A stretch of 64,000 nucleotides of DNA from an uncultured Nitrospira sp. Its GTDB lineage: Bacteria > Nitrospirota > Nitrospiria > Nitrospirales > Nitrospiraceae. The stretch is taken from NCBI GenBank assembly GCA_902500825.1, contig CABVRX010000010.1, forward strand, positions 54,375-118,374, read 5' to 3'. Numbering within the stretch: position 1 is the first letter of the stretch; every line of letters starts with the position of its first letter. Positions 17,611 to 25,496 of the stretch are shown here, piece by piece. The notes beneath the pieces were generated by a model, which searched no databases, was not told the origin of the DNA, and saw nothing but the letters and a program-made list of their open reading frames with translations. The position numbers and the translations under genes are program-made.

Positions 17611-18648
17611 ATGACGGACATTCCAAAAATATTTTCGCTCCGTCGCCGCGCACTTCTGAAGGCGTTAGGACTCGGTGCATTGGTCGGCAGTGTCGGCGGG
17701 TGCGATGCTGTCGGCAGCACCTTCGGCCGCATGTTTGCCGTCCCTCCCCGTGACACGACCTACTTCACGCCCAACGCAAAATTTTACGTCGTGAACTACT
17801 CCGATGGAGCCGTCTCGGTATCGCGCGAGCTAAGTATCGAACAATGGCAACTTCACATCAAAGGCACGGTGAACACGCCGATGTCGCTGGGGTGGCGCGA
17901 TATTTTGAATCGCGAATCCTACGATCAGGTCTCCACCTTGATGTGCATCGACACACTGCCGGGTGGCGACAGTATCGGCACGGCGACGTGGCGCGGCATC
18001 TCACTCAAGAAACTGCTCCTCGACTGCGGGGCGGACGCCGACACTGCGCGTGATGTCGTCTTTCGCGCCGTCGATGGTTATGACGACAGCATTCCGTTCA
18101 CCCGTGCGATGAAGGATGATGTCATGCTCGCCTTTCTGATGAACGGTGAGAAACTTCCGCAGGAGCACGGGTTCCCCCTCAGACTGATCGTGCCCGGCCT
18201 CTATGGAATCAAGAACGTGAAATGGATCGTGGAAATTGAGATCTATCCGGGAGACTATAAGGGCTACTGGCAGCGCAAAGGCTGGACCGACGATGGCACC
18301 ATCAAAGTTTTCTCACGTATCGACTCACCCGGACATTACCAAACATTGCGAGGACAGGAGCACACCTTTCGCGGTATCGCGTTCGGCGGCCCCCATAGCA
18401 TCAGCAAAGTGGAATTGAGTTTTGACGCCGGTCGCACCTGGAACGACTGTCAAATCGAAACACCCATGTCGCCCTATTCCTGGGTGATTTGGACTTACAC
18501 ATGGCACCCGCCAAAATCGGGGAAGTTTCAAACTGTCGTCCGGGCCACCGACACGGAGGGACAACTTCAGATCGCCGAAATTGTCCGTCCCCAACCCGCC
18601 GGCGCGAGCGGATATCACACCATTGTTTCCGAAGTCACACGACTCTGA
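17611..18648 (+). CDS. TAT-exported molybdopterin-dependent oxidoreductase, sulfite-oxidase family
   Basis: The 345-residue protein begins with a twin-arginine region (SLRRRALLKALGLGALVG, residues ~9-26) ending in GGC, so it may be a periplasmic lipoprotein. The Moco domain has the cysteine ligand in STLMCIDTLPGGDSIGTATW (residues ~108-127), FRAVDGYDDSIPF and the basic RLIVPGLYGIKNVKW. A C-terminal dimerisation domain contains SFDAGRTWNDCQI. The substrate is unknown; sulfite oxidase, YedY-like and other activities occur in this fold. Nearby molybdate uptake and Mop genes fit a molybdoenzyme. No strong Shine-Dalgarno sequence precedes the ATG. Confidence 0.88.
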   Translation: MTDIPKIFSLRRRALLKALGLGALVGSVGGCDAVGSTFGRMFAVPPRDTTYFTPNAKFYVVNYSDGAVSVSRELSIEQWQLHIKGTVNTPMSLGWRDILNRESYDQVSTLMCIDTLPGGDSIGTATWRGISLKKLLLDCGADADTARDVVFRAVDGYDDSIPFTRAMKDDVMLAFLMNGEKLPQEHGFPLRLIVPGLYGIKNVKWIVEIEIYPGDYKGYWQRKGWTDDGTIKVFSRIDSPGHYQTLRGQEHTFRGIAFGGPHSISKVELSFDAGRTWNDCQIETPMSPYSWVIWTYTWHPPKSGKFQTVVRATDTEGQLQIAEIVRPQPAGASGYHTIVSEVTRL

Positions 18649-18884
18649 GCAAGTTATCCCTAGCCATTCCGTTTCTTCTTGAAAAAGCTGTTTTCACTCC
18701 CTGCCCATTCCGACCGGTGCGCGTTTTCTTTTGTTTCATAAGTGGTAAGTTCTGCAACAACTCCCGCACCCACGTAAACCCTGACATGACAATGCGAGAG
18801 AGGAACCGGACATTTCTAAAGTGGCTGGACACGCTGCATCACAAGCACGTTGACATCTCCGCAGAGGAGCACTAGCCTGCATGC

Positions 18885-19712
18885 ATGAGCAACACTGAAT
18901 CACAATCCCTCACCCCGCCGACCTTGCACGACCAGCACGGCCGCTGGCCACGGGCCGAATCCGTAGAAGACTTCCAACGCAACCTCGCGGCCGTCCATGA
19001 ACGCATCGCAGCGGCATGCCAACGGGCCGGGCGCGATCCTGCCGGTGTGTGTTTGCTGCCCGTGAGCAAGACCGTTGATGAGGAGCGCATTCGCATGTCG
19101 TACGCCGCGGGCTGCCGCCTGCTCGGCGAAAACAAGGTACAGGAGGCATATCGCAAATGGAACGCCATGGCCGACCTCGCTGACCTGCGCTGGTCGGTAA
19201 TCGGTCATTTGCAGACCAACAAGGCCAAGTTGGTCGCGCGTTTCGCCGCCGAGTTTCAGGCGCTGGACAGCCTGCGTGTGGCCGAGGCGCTGGAGCGGCG
19301 CTTGCAGGCCGAAGGCCGCGTACTGGATGTGTTCGTGCAGGTGAATACCTCAGGAGAGTCCAGCAAGTATGGCCTGCCCCCTGAGGAGGTGGCTGCCTTT
19401 CTTCAGTCCCTGCGGGCCTTCTCGGCGCTGCGTGTACGCGGTTTCATGACGCTGGCGCTGCTGTCCGCCGATGCCGCGCGGGTGCGCCAGTGCTTCGTGC
19501 GGTTGCGCGAACTACGCGACCGGCTGCGCCAGGAGGCGCCGGATGGGATCATACTGGACGAACTGTCGATGGGTATGTCCGGTGACTACGAGATCGCCAT
19601 TGAGGAAGGCGCCACGATCGTGCGCGTGGGTCAGGCGATCTATGGTGCACGATCCACGCCTGACGCCCATTACTGGCCGACGGTAGCAGAGGAGGAGGAA
19701 CCTCGTTCATAA
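18885..19712 (+). CDS. yggS: YggS-family PLP homeostasis protein
   Basis: This 275-residue protein is a complete alanine-racemase-like TIM barrel of the YggS/PROSC family. The PLP lysine lies in LLPVSKTVDEERI (residues ~63-75), followed by LLGENKVQEAYRKW, VIGHLQTNKAK, VQVNTSGESSKYG and the phosphate-binding end LSMGMSGDYEIAIEEG. It controls free pyridoxal phosphate and amino-acid balance. Its DNA is visibly richer in G and C than its neighbours, and it has an unusually long N-terminus for the family (~30 extra residues). A fragment of a different yggS lies at 17468-17551, so this copy may be a horizontal replacement. Confidence 0.92.
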   Translation: MSNTESQSLTPPTLHDQHGRWPRAESVEDFQRNLAAVHERIAAACQRAGRDPAGVCLLPVSKTVDEERIRMSYAAGCRLLGENKVQEAYRKWNAMADLADLRWSVIGHLQTNKAKLVARFAAEFQALDSLRVAEALERRLQAEGRVLDVFVQVNTSGESSKYGLPPEEVAAFLQSLRAFSALRVRGFMTLALLSADAARVRQCFVRLRELRDRLRQEAPDGIILDELSMGMSGDYEIAIEEGATIVRVGQAIYGARSTPDAHYWPTVAEEEEPRS

Positions 19713-19742
19713 GTTCAGTCTTGCATCGGGAATACCACGACT

Positions 19743-19855
19743 GCCTTAGTCAAGCGACCGAAGTCATGATCGTCAAGGACTAAATCGTTTATTCGATCAA
19801 CCTCCCGTCAATAGGTCTGTGACTAGCGATAAATTCTTACCGAACGCACATCATT
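19743..19855 (+). repeat. imperfect direct repeat, right copy (decayed 3' end of an HTH-Mop gene)
   Basis: This non-coding stretch repeats the last ~40 bases of the HTH-Mop gene and its downstream sequence (see 17101-17246), with a deletion that breaks the reading frame. It ends ~70 bp before the free Mop gene. It marks the right edge of the interval that contains the haem fragment, the oxidoreductase and the two yggS versions. Confidence 0.7.
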
Positions 19856-19924
19856 TTCTCATTGGGGAATGCTACGCTACGATCCGAAGGCAGGAGGATT
19901 CTTTACTTACACAAGGAGGTCATC

Positions 19925-20128
19925 ATGAAACTCAGCGCGCGCAATCAATTTCAAGGCACTGTCACACGAATCACTGAAGGCCAGGCGATGGCTGAGGTGA
20001 CGGTCAAGGTCGGATCGTTGGAGTTCGTGGCGGGCATCACCGAAGGGTCCGTCAAGAACATGGGCTTGAAGGTGAACGACTCTGTGACAGTCGCCATCAA
20101 GGCCACTGACGTGATGGTTGGAAAGTAA
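19925..20128 (+). CDS. mop: single-domain molybdenum-pterin-binding protein (molbindin)
   Basis: This 67-residue protein is one Mop domain: MKLSARNQFQGTVTRITEG at the start and NDSVTVAIKATDVMVGK at the end. Mop proteins form hexamers that store or buffer molybdate in the cytoplasm. The ATG at 19925 follows a strong AAGGAGG; an earlier in-frame start at 19862 has none. It ends the molybdate locus and is followed by a strong hairpin at 20161-20208. Confidence 0.93.
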   Translation: MKLSARNQFQGTVTRITEGQAMAEVTVKVGSLEFVAGITEGSVKNMGLKVNDSVTVAIKATDVMVGK

Positions 20129-20160
20129 GCACCTGTTGTAGGTTTTCACCACTTCATCAC

Positions 20161-20208
20161 GCAGTCCGCACTGAGTACGCTGACCATCGGTAGCACGGTG
20201 CGGACTGC
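20161..20208 (+). terminator. long hairpin after the molbindin gene
   Basis: GCAGTCCGCAC (20161-20171) and GTGCGGACTGC (20198-20208) form an 11-bp perfect stem with a 26-base loop, 32 bp after the mop stop codon. There is no clean T-run after it, so it may stabilise the 3' end or act as a factor-dependent terminator. The remaining bases to 20503 hold no gene that I can support. Confidence 0.5.
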
Positions 20209-20503
20209 CTTCAAATCGGCTCTGTGCATCTCATCCCACGCCGTTTCACCCTCCCCGGTTTCTGTGGATAAATCTGTGCGTAACTCACTGAGTGATGTCC
20301 GAGTCTGCGCAATGCATCACGCGAGACCTTTTTGCCTATTTTTTAATCATTGTCTATACGATGAGCATGAACCACTACATCTAGCGGCTTTTGATTTCTT
20401 CCGAGAAAATTTATGAAAAGTTGGTTATTTTTTGGTTCCGGACGCTCATCGCACTGAAATTTGTCCCCGGTCTGGAAGTTATCTACAGCAATCCGGTTCC
20501 CTA

Positions 20504-20540
20504 TTGACAGGTAGAAGTATCCGGTGTTACCATTGGATAC
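20504..20540 (+). promoter_or_regulatory. promoter with overlapping dyad operator of the LexA-like gene
   Basis: A perfect -35 TTGACA lies at 20504-20509 and a weak -10 falls near 20527-20532. A dyad, GTATCC (20517-20522) and GGATAC (20535-20540), covers the -10 and ends 3 bp before the ATG at 20544. This is the expected place for autorepression. The motif differs from the Escherichia coli SOS box. The predicted transcript would have almost no leader. Confidence 0.5.
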
Positions 20541-20543
20541 AAT

Positions 20544-21089
20544 ATGAAATCGATAGACCTCAAAAATATCCGAGAAGAACTAGGCCTCACGCAACAACAA
20601 CTTGCCGAAGCCTTACACACGACTCGGGTATCCGTGGCGCGTTATGAGGCCGGCATGCGACGGATTCCCGGTGTCGTCTCGGTGGTGCTGAATCAATTAC
20701 GACAGAAAACCTCCATTCCAATGGTCGGTCTTGTTGCAGCCGGCTCCCCGATTGAGCCGATTCCGCAATCGGAACTCGTGGAAGTGCCTCCAAGTATGTT
20801 GCGAGGTGGAGACTCCTTTGCGTTAAAGATCAAAGGAGAGTCGATGAAAGACGAGGGGATTTTGCCCGGTGATCTCGTGGTTGTGCGCAAACAAGGCACG
20901 GCCAAAAACGGGCAGACTGTCGTTGCCCTGGTCAATGGCGAGGCCACGATCAAGGTCTATTTCAAGATGAATGGGCACATCGAACTTCGCCCGGCCAATG
21001 AAACCATGCAACCGATTGTCGTCCAGTCGTCGGACGAATTCCACATCGAAGGAATCGTCATCGGCGTCATTCGCCATTGCGCGGTCTAA
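20544..21089 (+). CDS. LexA-like repressor: XRE helix-turn-helix plus S24 peptidase
   Basis: The 181-residue protein has an N-terminal Cro/CI-type HTH (LGLTQQQLAEALHTTRVSVA, residues ~13-32) rather than the winged helix of classical LexA, and a C-terminal S24 self-cleavage domain. The Ala-Gly cleavage site is in VGLVAAGSPI (residues ~61-70), the catalytic serine in KGESMKDEGI (~97-106) and the catalytic lysine in NGEATIKVY (~131-139). All parts for RecA-stimulated self-cleavage are present, so it is probably an SOS-type or phage-derived damage-responsive repressor. It has no Shine-Dalgarno sequence. Two short genes follow closely and may be in its transcript. Confidence 0.9.
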   Translation: MKSIDLKNIREELGLTQQQLAEALHTTRVSVARYEAGMRRIPGVVSVVLNQLRQKTSIPMVGLVAAGSPIEPIPQSELVEVPPSMLRGGDSFALKIKGESMKDEGILPGDLVVVRKQGTAKNGQTVVALVNGEATIKVYFKMNGHIELRPANETMQPIVVQSSDEFHIEGIVIGVIRHCAV

Positions 21090-21108
21090 CACTCGAAAGG
21101 AGAGAACG

Positions 21109-21357
21109 ATGCTCGCGACAGAGCACACGACCCTCACGAAAAACCACTTGATGGATTTGGAAAGAATGGTAGCCGCGCTGGACCACCGATTGCAGAGCAT
21201 CCAGTGGGGCCAGCAACGAAACGCTGCCGGCTCATTGGTAGAACGCTTTCGAAGCTTCATGCGGCTCAAGCAGGGAAATCGGTTCATGTCGACAGTCTGC
21301 AATCAACGGGTACGTTCGAATACAAAGCTGGCGAGCTATGACAGTCCAAGAGCATAG
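21109..21357 (+). CDS. small protein of unknown function after the LexA-like gene
   Basis: An 82-residue reading frame starts at ATG 21109 behind GAAAGGAGAG, a good ribosome binding site, 19 bp after the repressor gene. The first half looks like an amphipathic helix (KNHLMDLERMVAALDHRLQS) and the rest is basic. I recognise no family. Its position suggests that it is part of the DNA-damage regulon. Confidence 0.55.
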   Translation: MLATEHTTLTKNHLMDLERMVAALDHRLQSIQWGQQRNAAGSLVERFRSFMRLKQGNRFMSTVCNQRVRSNTKLASYDSPRA

Positions 21358-21532
21358 CGCATCATCAGTGACAACAGGCCCCTGTTCTGATTGTGGCGTA
21401 GTTGTCGATCAGCGGATGGAGTCGATCGACGGCTTTACACACTCCGCAGTTCAACTCTGCTCAACTTGTTGGAATGCCTACCGACAACGGCAAGTCTTTG
21501 CCGGAGGATGCTGCGGATTAGGAGAAGGCTAA
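21338..21532 (+). CDS. small cysteine-rich, zinc-ribbon-like protein
   Basis: A 64-residue protein carries two CxxC pairs, PCSDCGVVV and LCSTCWNAY, as in a small zinc ribbon, plus GGCCGLGEG at the end. Its start overlaps the end of the previous small gene by 20 bp in another frame. CPxC/CxxC zinc-ribbon peptides are often nucleic-acid or protein-binding adaptors. I do not recognise a named family. Confidence 0.5.
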   Translation: MTVQEHSASSVTTGPCSDCGVVVDQRMESIDGFTHSAVQLCSTCWNAYRQRQVFAGGCCGLGEG

Positions 21533-21535
21533 GGC

Positions 21536-21643
21536 ATGAAAAGCACAAGAATCAAAAGAAACAACAGTGAAAGCGACCTGCTCTTCGCCGAAAGGAAAGC
21601 CCGACCCGCCGTCAGTGTGAACCCTACGCAGTTCGTCGGTTAA
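21536..21643 (+). CDS. possible 35-residue basic peptide
   Basis: A short frame starts at ATG 21536, three bases after the previous stop, with GGAGAAGG upstream. It encodes a basic peptide (MKSTRIKRNNSESDLLFAER and more). Spacing is operon-like, but the length gives little statistical support and I know no family. Confidence 0.22.
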   Translation: MKSTRIKRNNSESDLLFAERKARPAVSVNPTQFVG

Positions 21644-21660
21644 TGCCTCACGGCGCCCCT

Positions 21661-22164
21661 TCATCGCGTATTGACCAACAAAAAGTCGTTCGTAAAATCT
21701 TTGACAAGAGGCTCGACAGCATCGGCAATAATTTGGCGCACATTCGCCTCACTCACCGCCCCAACAACACTCGCTGACCAGGTAGCCCCCCAGGCTTGTG
21801 CTCTTTTGATCGACAACAATCCAACGACTTGCTTGAAATCCACATTGACAGCATAGGCGTACAACCCGAGCTCCTCCTTCAACGTATTGACATTGATATA
21901 GAGATACGGCGGTGATCCCAACCGCGTTCTTTCTATGTTCGTGAGAACTCTAATGCCCTTTGAGCGGAGGATCAGCTCTGCCGCCGCTCGAACCGCATCT
22001 TGCGAGAGACCATCAGCTGAGGCATCGGGACTGATGTCCTCTACGACCACGCCTACTCCAGAGATCCCTCTTAAGGATTCTCGGCTTCCCGCATCAAGCG
22101 CTTGGACTACCTCCATGTTTCCCCAGGTCACGGCCACGACGATCAGCTGCAACACATACCGCAT
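21661..22164 (-). CDS. exported protein of unknown function
   Basis: From ATG 22164 this is a 167-residue protein with a signal peptide (MRYVLQLIVVAVTWGNMEVVQA) and a soluble alpha/beta-looking domain (DAVRAAAELILRSKGIRVLT ... YLYINVNTLKEELGLYAYAV). GGAGG lies 4 bases before the ATG. An upstream GTG at 22185 is possible but less good. It looks like the many small periplasmic proteins whose C-terminal half resembles a lipoprotein-assembly fold; I make no functional claim. Confidence 0.5.
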   Translation of the reverse strand: MRYVLQLIVVAVTWGNMEVVQALDAGSRESLRGISGVGVVVEDISPDASADGLSQDAVRAAAELILRSKGIRVLTNIERTRLGSPPYLYINVNTLKEELGLYAYAVNVDFKQVVGLLSIKRAQAWGATWSASVVGAVSEANVRQIIADAVEPLVKDFTNDFLLVNTR

Positions 22165-22185
22165 AGGACCTCCAGATGCAGACAC

Positions 22186-22530
22186 CTACTTGGCTCCACG
22201 TGCATTCTTCAATACTTAAGCTTCGTATCTTTCGTGCATACTTACGGTACCACCAGCTGCAGATCTCTTTCACCAACTCCCGATTGACGCAGCATCTTAT
22301 CAGCCGCTAAATGTTCCTGGTGGTGTACGAGTCAATGTAAACCGGGATGTAAACCGGCAACATACCGGCCAATGGCGATTCGGCAATTGTCATACTGTAC
22401 CCGTCATGCCTTCTGCTCTCGTACTGGCATGCGGCTAGATGAATGAGCGTGACCGAACAATGACGGTGTTTATCCGCACACGATGGTCACGAAAAGATGA
22501 TGAATAACGCAGGTCAGCTAAAGATTGGTT
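22186..22530. other. gene-free interval beside tRNA-Arg
   Basis: I see no convincing gene here. The sequence has a close direct repeat of TGTAAACCGG near 22335-22360. Its position at the 3' side of a tRNA gene makes it a place where integrative elements might have recombined, but no integrase gene or attachment repeat is visible. Confidence 0.3.
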
Positions 22531-22607
22531 TGGTGCCCCCGATACGAATTGAACGTACGACCCGCGGTTTAGGAAACCGCTGCTCTATCCAACTGAGCTA
22601 CGGGGGC
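22531..22607 (-). tRNA. tRNA-Arg (anticodon CCT)
   Basis: The reverse strand folds into a full cloverleaf: acceptor GCCCCCG pairing with CGGGGGC, D-arm GCTC/GAGC, anticodon stem GCGGT/ACCGC around the loop TTCCTAA (anticodon CCT, reading AGG), and a T-arm GTACG/CGTAT around TTCAATT. The terminal CCA is encoded (TGG at 22531-22533 on the plus strand). All stems are intact. Confidence 0.95.
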
Positions 22608-22745
22608 GTACCTGTAGTTTCAATGGTTTGTACCTCCCTGTCAACCCTGTTGCTCAGTTCAATTCCAGGTTCAGTCTCGGTCGGACTTTGAAATAGTTCC
22701 GGGCGGGACGAAGTCACATATGCGGAACCAGAATTGACACTGTAG

Positions 22746-23103
22746 AAAGCAAGGCGTAGCACCTACCGCACGACACGGGTTTCTGTCTTTTTGGCATTTC
22801 TGCTCGTCATCCTCACCTTACAATGCCTACGCCTGCGTGTTGCCGTTGCAACAATCGGCTGGTATGGACTGCCCCTCAGGGACAGAAGAGCCTGTACGCG
22901 GGGCATGCGATGCGTTTCTCGAAATAGGCCCGCATTCACAGTTTTCTGCTAACGCTACCGTTAGCACATTCCATCTTGAATGTGCGTTGCCTATTCCCCT
23001 GCTTCCCGATACATCTGTTCTGCTTATTCGAACTACCACACCACCACATATTACCGATACCTCTATCCACCTCTCGATCCATACAACGGTCCTCAGGATT
23101 TGA
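22746..23103 (+). pseudogene. probable frameshifted small exported cysteine-containing protein
   Basis: One frame carries a signal-like hydrophobic run (VSVFLAFLLVILTL, ~22779-22820) but stops making sense after it. The next frame continues with YNAYACVLPLQQSAGMDC and CDAFLEIGPHSQF to a stop at 23103. Joined by one frameshift near 22820 they make a coherent exported protein. No ATG leads the hydrophobic part, so the start has also decayed, or the gene uses TTG. It lies just before a copper-storage protein gene and may have belonged to a copper locus. The rest of 22608-23212 shows nothing else. Confidence 0.3.
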
Positions 23104-23212
23104 TACCTCTCCTGTTTCGCTCTTTGCTCTAGAGCAGCAACCATTTCTCTAATGCTCCTACTTATCCAGGTCCGCGCATCGTGACGGACTCTGGGCCTCA
23201 AAAGGAGGACTT

Positions 23213-23755
23213 ATGCCGGACATGAGCCGAAGAACATTTGTAACCATCGGTACATCTTTGCTTGCGACAGGGGCTTCGTTGATGATACTGCGAGGAGTGG
23301 ATGCCGCGACACATGAGACGGCCCCCGCTCTAGTACACGAGCTCAATGCGCGGGCGCAGTCTTCACTTCTTCAAACTTCAGCAGAAGCCACGTTTATGGC
23401 CGGACATCACATGAGCGAAGAGATGCGGGGCTGTATACAGCTCTGCCAAGAGTGTCATGCGCTCTGCATCCAAATGATCGGGCATTGCGTAGGGCTCGGG
23501 GGGCGTCATGCAGCCCCAGACCATATCCGCTTATTGATGGACTGTGCGCAGATCTGCACGACAACTGCCGATTATATGGGTCGTGGGTCTTCATTTCACG
23601 ATCGCACGTGCGGCCTCTGTTCCGAGATCTGTCGGCTCTGCGCGAAGAGCTGCGAGCAGGTGGCAGGGGACAATCAGTTGGTGAAACAGTGCGCCGAGTT
23701 GTGCCGTCGCTGCGCAGGATCTTGCGACCGAATGGCAGTAAAATTGGCCATATAG
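23213..23755 (+). CDS. csp: TAT-exported four-helix-bundle copper storage protein (Csp/DUF326)
   Basis: The 180-residue protein has a twin-arginine signal (MSRRTFVTIGTSLLATGASL) and a cysteine-rich helical bundle. The cysteines recur as CxxxC and CxxC pairs on helices (CIQLCQECHALC; CGLCSEICRLCAKSCEQV; CAELCRRCAGSC), the pattern of the copper storage protein Csp1, which packs many Cu(I) ions inside the bundle. Export by TAT suggests periplasmic copper storage. AAAAGGAGG precedes the ATG. It fits a copper-rich organism, with the cupredoxins near 40 kb. Confidence 0.88.
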   Translation: MPDMSRRTFVTIGTSLLATGASLMILRGVDAATHETAPALVHELNARAQSSLLQTSAEATFMAGHHMSEEMRGCIQLCQECHALCIQMIGHCVGLGGRHAAPDHIRLLMDCAQICTTTADYMGRGSSFHDRTCGLCSEICRLCAKSCEQVAGDNQLVKQCAELCRRCAGSCDRMAVKLAI

Positions 23756-23790
23756 CTCCTCGAATCACCGGATGAACCGAGGGAGGGAGC

Positions 23791-23826
23791 GCATGGCCCG
23801 GCCGCCACGTGGCGGCCGGGCCATGC
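23791..23826. repeat. 36-bp perfect palindrome after the copper storage gene
   Basis: The left arm GCATGGCCCGGCCGCCAC (23791-23808) is followed directly by its exact complement, so 36 bp are perfectly palindromic around CACGTG. It lies 35 bp after the csp stop. As RNA it gives a very stable hairpin; no T-run follows, so it is at best an atypical terminator or a 3' stabiliser. It may also be a protein-binding site or a mobile repeat. Confidence 0.6.
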
Positions 23827-24046
23827 AAATTGGATGGTACTGGTATCTTGCCTCACTCTCTTATAGCTATATGACTGCAACCAACTTCACCGGTAGTTTC
23901 TTCGCACGGGTCACGTCCTCCAAGATTCTATCGCATTGATGTAGAGCTTGCGTGTGTCAGCGGCCTGCCGGATTGAGTCCACCCCGTCAAAACCTGTTGT
24001 TTTCTTGCCAGGCATCCGACCCTCGGCTAGACTTTTTCACACAGCC

Positions 24047-25492
24047 ATGGCACGAGCACGCGCAGCAGAACATCAACGGTCCCGGTCAAAAACCGCTCTC
24101 ATCGAAGAGATTACGCACGGAATCACCAAGTTTCAGGAAGTTCTGGCGACAATCAATGACATCAGTCAAGAGGGATTCCCTTACCGTGATGCGGCGCAAA
24201 GCAAAGCCGAGCTGCAGTTTCGTGAATGCCTGCGGCAGACGTTCGGTGAGCGTTCTCATGAATTTCAAACATATCGGAACTTCAAGATCCGCACGTCGGA
24301 CAAGGCTGAGGTCGCACAAACCCGTACTGTCGTTAAAGATCTTATTCAAACTCTAGAGGACCGGAAACTTGAACTTCAAGGACTCAAGCCGCCACCAAAG
24401 CCCGATCCGCCACATGAAGCAAACGTAAACAACACCGCGCATCTTGTGCTTGTCTCGCCTGCGACGCCGACCACCGTGACAGCACAAGCGGCTACGCCAA
24501 TGACGCTCGCCGTGGCCATGACAACGAATATGGGGCCGTCGATTTCTCCTGTCCCACCCACACCTCCAACACAACCACAACCAGTCACACCAATACCTGA
24601 GAATTCGACGCCAATACCGACCCCAACCCCCGTCTCGATCCCAGCACCAACACTGCCTCCGACTCCTACAGCAGGTTCGGCGCCTATTTCGACGGTTACA
24701 TCTGTGACATCCGCGCCACCTATTCCCCCTAACCTCGCCTCAATCACAAATCCCCCTCTCTCATCAGGGCCAACTCCTTTCACCCAGCCGATGTCATCAA
24801 CGCTCGACAGATCGAATCATGCTTCATCACCACCGGCAGTGGCTCCAGCATCTCCTTCAATCCCGGTTCAACATCACACCAATGCCCCTGCACCCTTCTT
24901 GATTACTCAACCGACACAGCCTGAGACGGCTCATTCTGTTACACCGGCTCCGCAAGACTCGTCATTAGACATGTCGTCGATCAGTCCGAGCCACAGGCAA
25001 TTGATAGAATCCTCACTCGATTTCACGCTTGACCAGGACCCGCTCAAACTCATCAAAAAAGTCTGTTACCGCTTCCATGCCGTAGCTCGTCAGCTCCGGC
25101 TTCGAAGAGACTATCGTCCGACGCTCGAGGTCGAAGACGATCATGACTTACAGGATCTGTTGTGCGCGTTGTTGAAGGTGGAGTTTGAGGAGGTGGCGAC
25201 CGATGAATGGACGCCACCCTATGCGGAAGGTGCACCACGAACGACGCTCCTTGTGAATAGGGATCAGATCGCCGTGGTAGCAAAGAAGACCAGACCTGGC
25301 TTGACGACGAAGGAACTCGCCGATCAGGTCACAGCGGACTCAGCCTACTACAGGGCCCAAGGGCGTTGTTCTACCTTGTTTTGCTTCATATATGATCCGG
25401 AAGGTCGCATCGGAAGTCCGAAGCGGCTAGAGTCAACCTTAACAAGCGTCAGCGAGCACTGCCGGATCGTCGTGCTTGTTGCGCCAAAGTGA
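24047..25492 (+). CDS. multidomain protein with Pro-rich linker and degenerate PD-(D/E)XK-like C-terminal domain
   Basis: From ATG 24047 (481 residues) the protein has an N-terminal helical domain (~110 residues, EEITHGITKFQEVLATINDI), a ~200-residue Pro/Thr/Ser-rich low-complexity linker, and a conserved C-terminal domain (~150 residues: RRDYRPTLEVEDDHDLQDLL ... CSTLFCFIYDPEGRI). The last part resembles restriction-endonuclease-like proteins whose active site reads as an acidic residue then ExK. Here the corresponding stretches are TTLLVNRDQIAVVAKKTRPG, so the aspartate and glutamate appear lost. It is probably a non-catalytic relative. A TTG start at 23948 is also possible. The next two genes follow by 4 bp and by overlap. 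Confidence 0.62.
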   Translation: MARARAAEHQRSRSKTALIEEITHGITKFQEVLATINDISQEGFPYRDAAQSKAELQFRECLRQTFGERSHEFQTYRNFKIRTSDKAEVAQTRTVVKDLIQTLEDRKLELQGLKPPPKPDPPHEANVNNTAHLVLVSPATPTTVTAQAATPMTLAVAMTTNMGPSISPVPPTPPTQPQPVTPIPENSTPIPTPTPVSIPAPTLPPTPTAGSAPISTVTSVTSAPPIPPNLASITNPPLSSGPTPFTQPMSSTLDRSNHASSPPAVAPASPSIPVQHHTNAPAPFLITQPTQPETAHSVTPAPQDSSLDMSSISPSHRQLIESSLDFTLDQDPLKLIKKVCYRFHAVARQLRLRRDYRPTLEVEDDHDLQDLLCALLKVEFEEVATDEWTPPYAEGAPRTTLLVNRDQIAVVAKKTRPGLTTKELADQVTADSAYYRAQGRCSTLFCFIYDPEGRIGSPKRLESTLTSVSEHCRIVVLVAPK

Positions 25493-25496
25493 GACC

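Noticed and set aside
18787..18875. 29-residue frame between the oxidoreductase and yggS
   Set aside because: The short basic sequence has no ribosome binding site and no recognisable family, so it is below what I can support.
22827..23201. 124-codon minus-strand frame before the copper storage gene
   Set aside because: It is Arg/Ser-rich without domain features and lies opposite the better-supported frameshifted plus-strand sequence.
24376..24783. Gly/Val-rich minus-strand frame of 135 codons
   Set aside because: It is the complement of the Pro/Thr-rich linker, and its regular composition follows from that.
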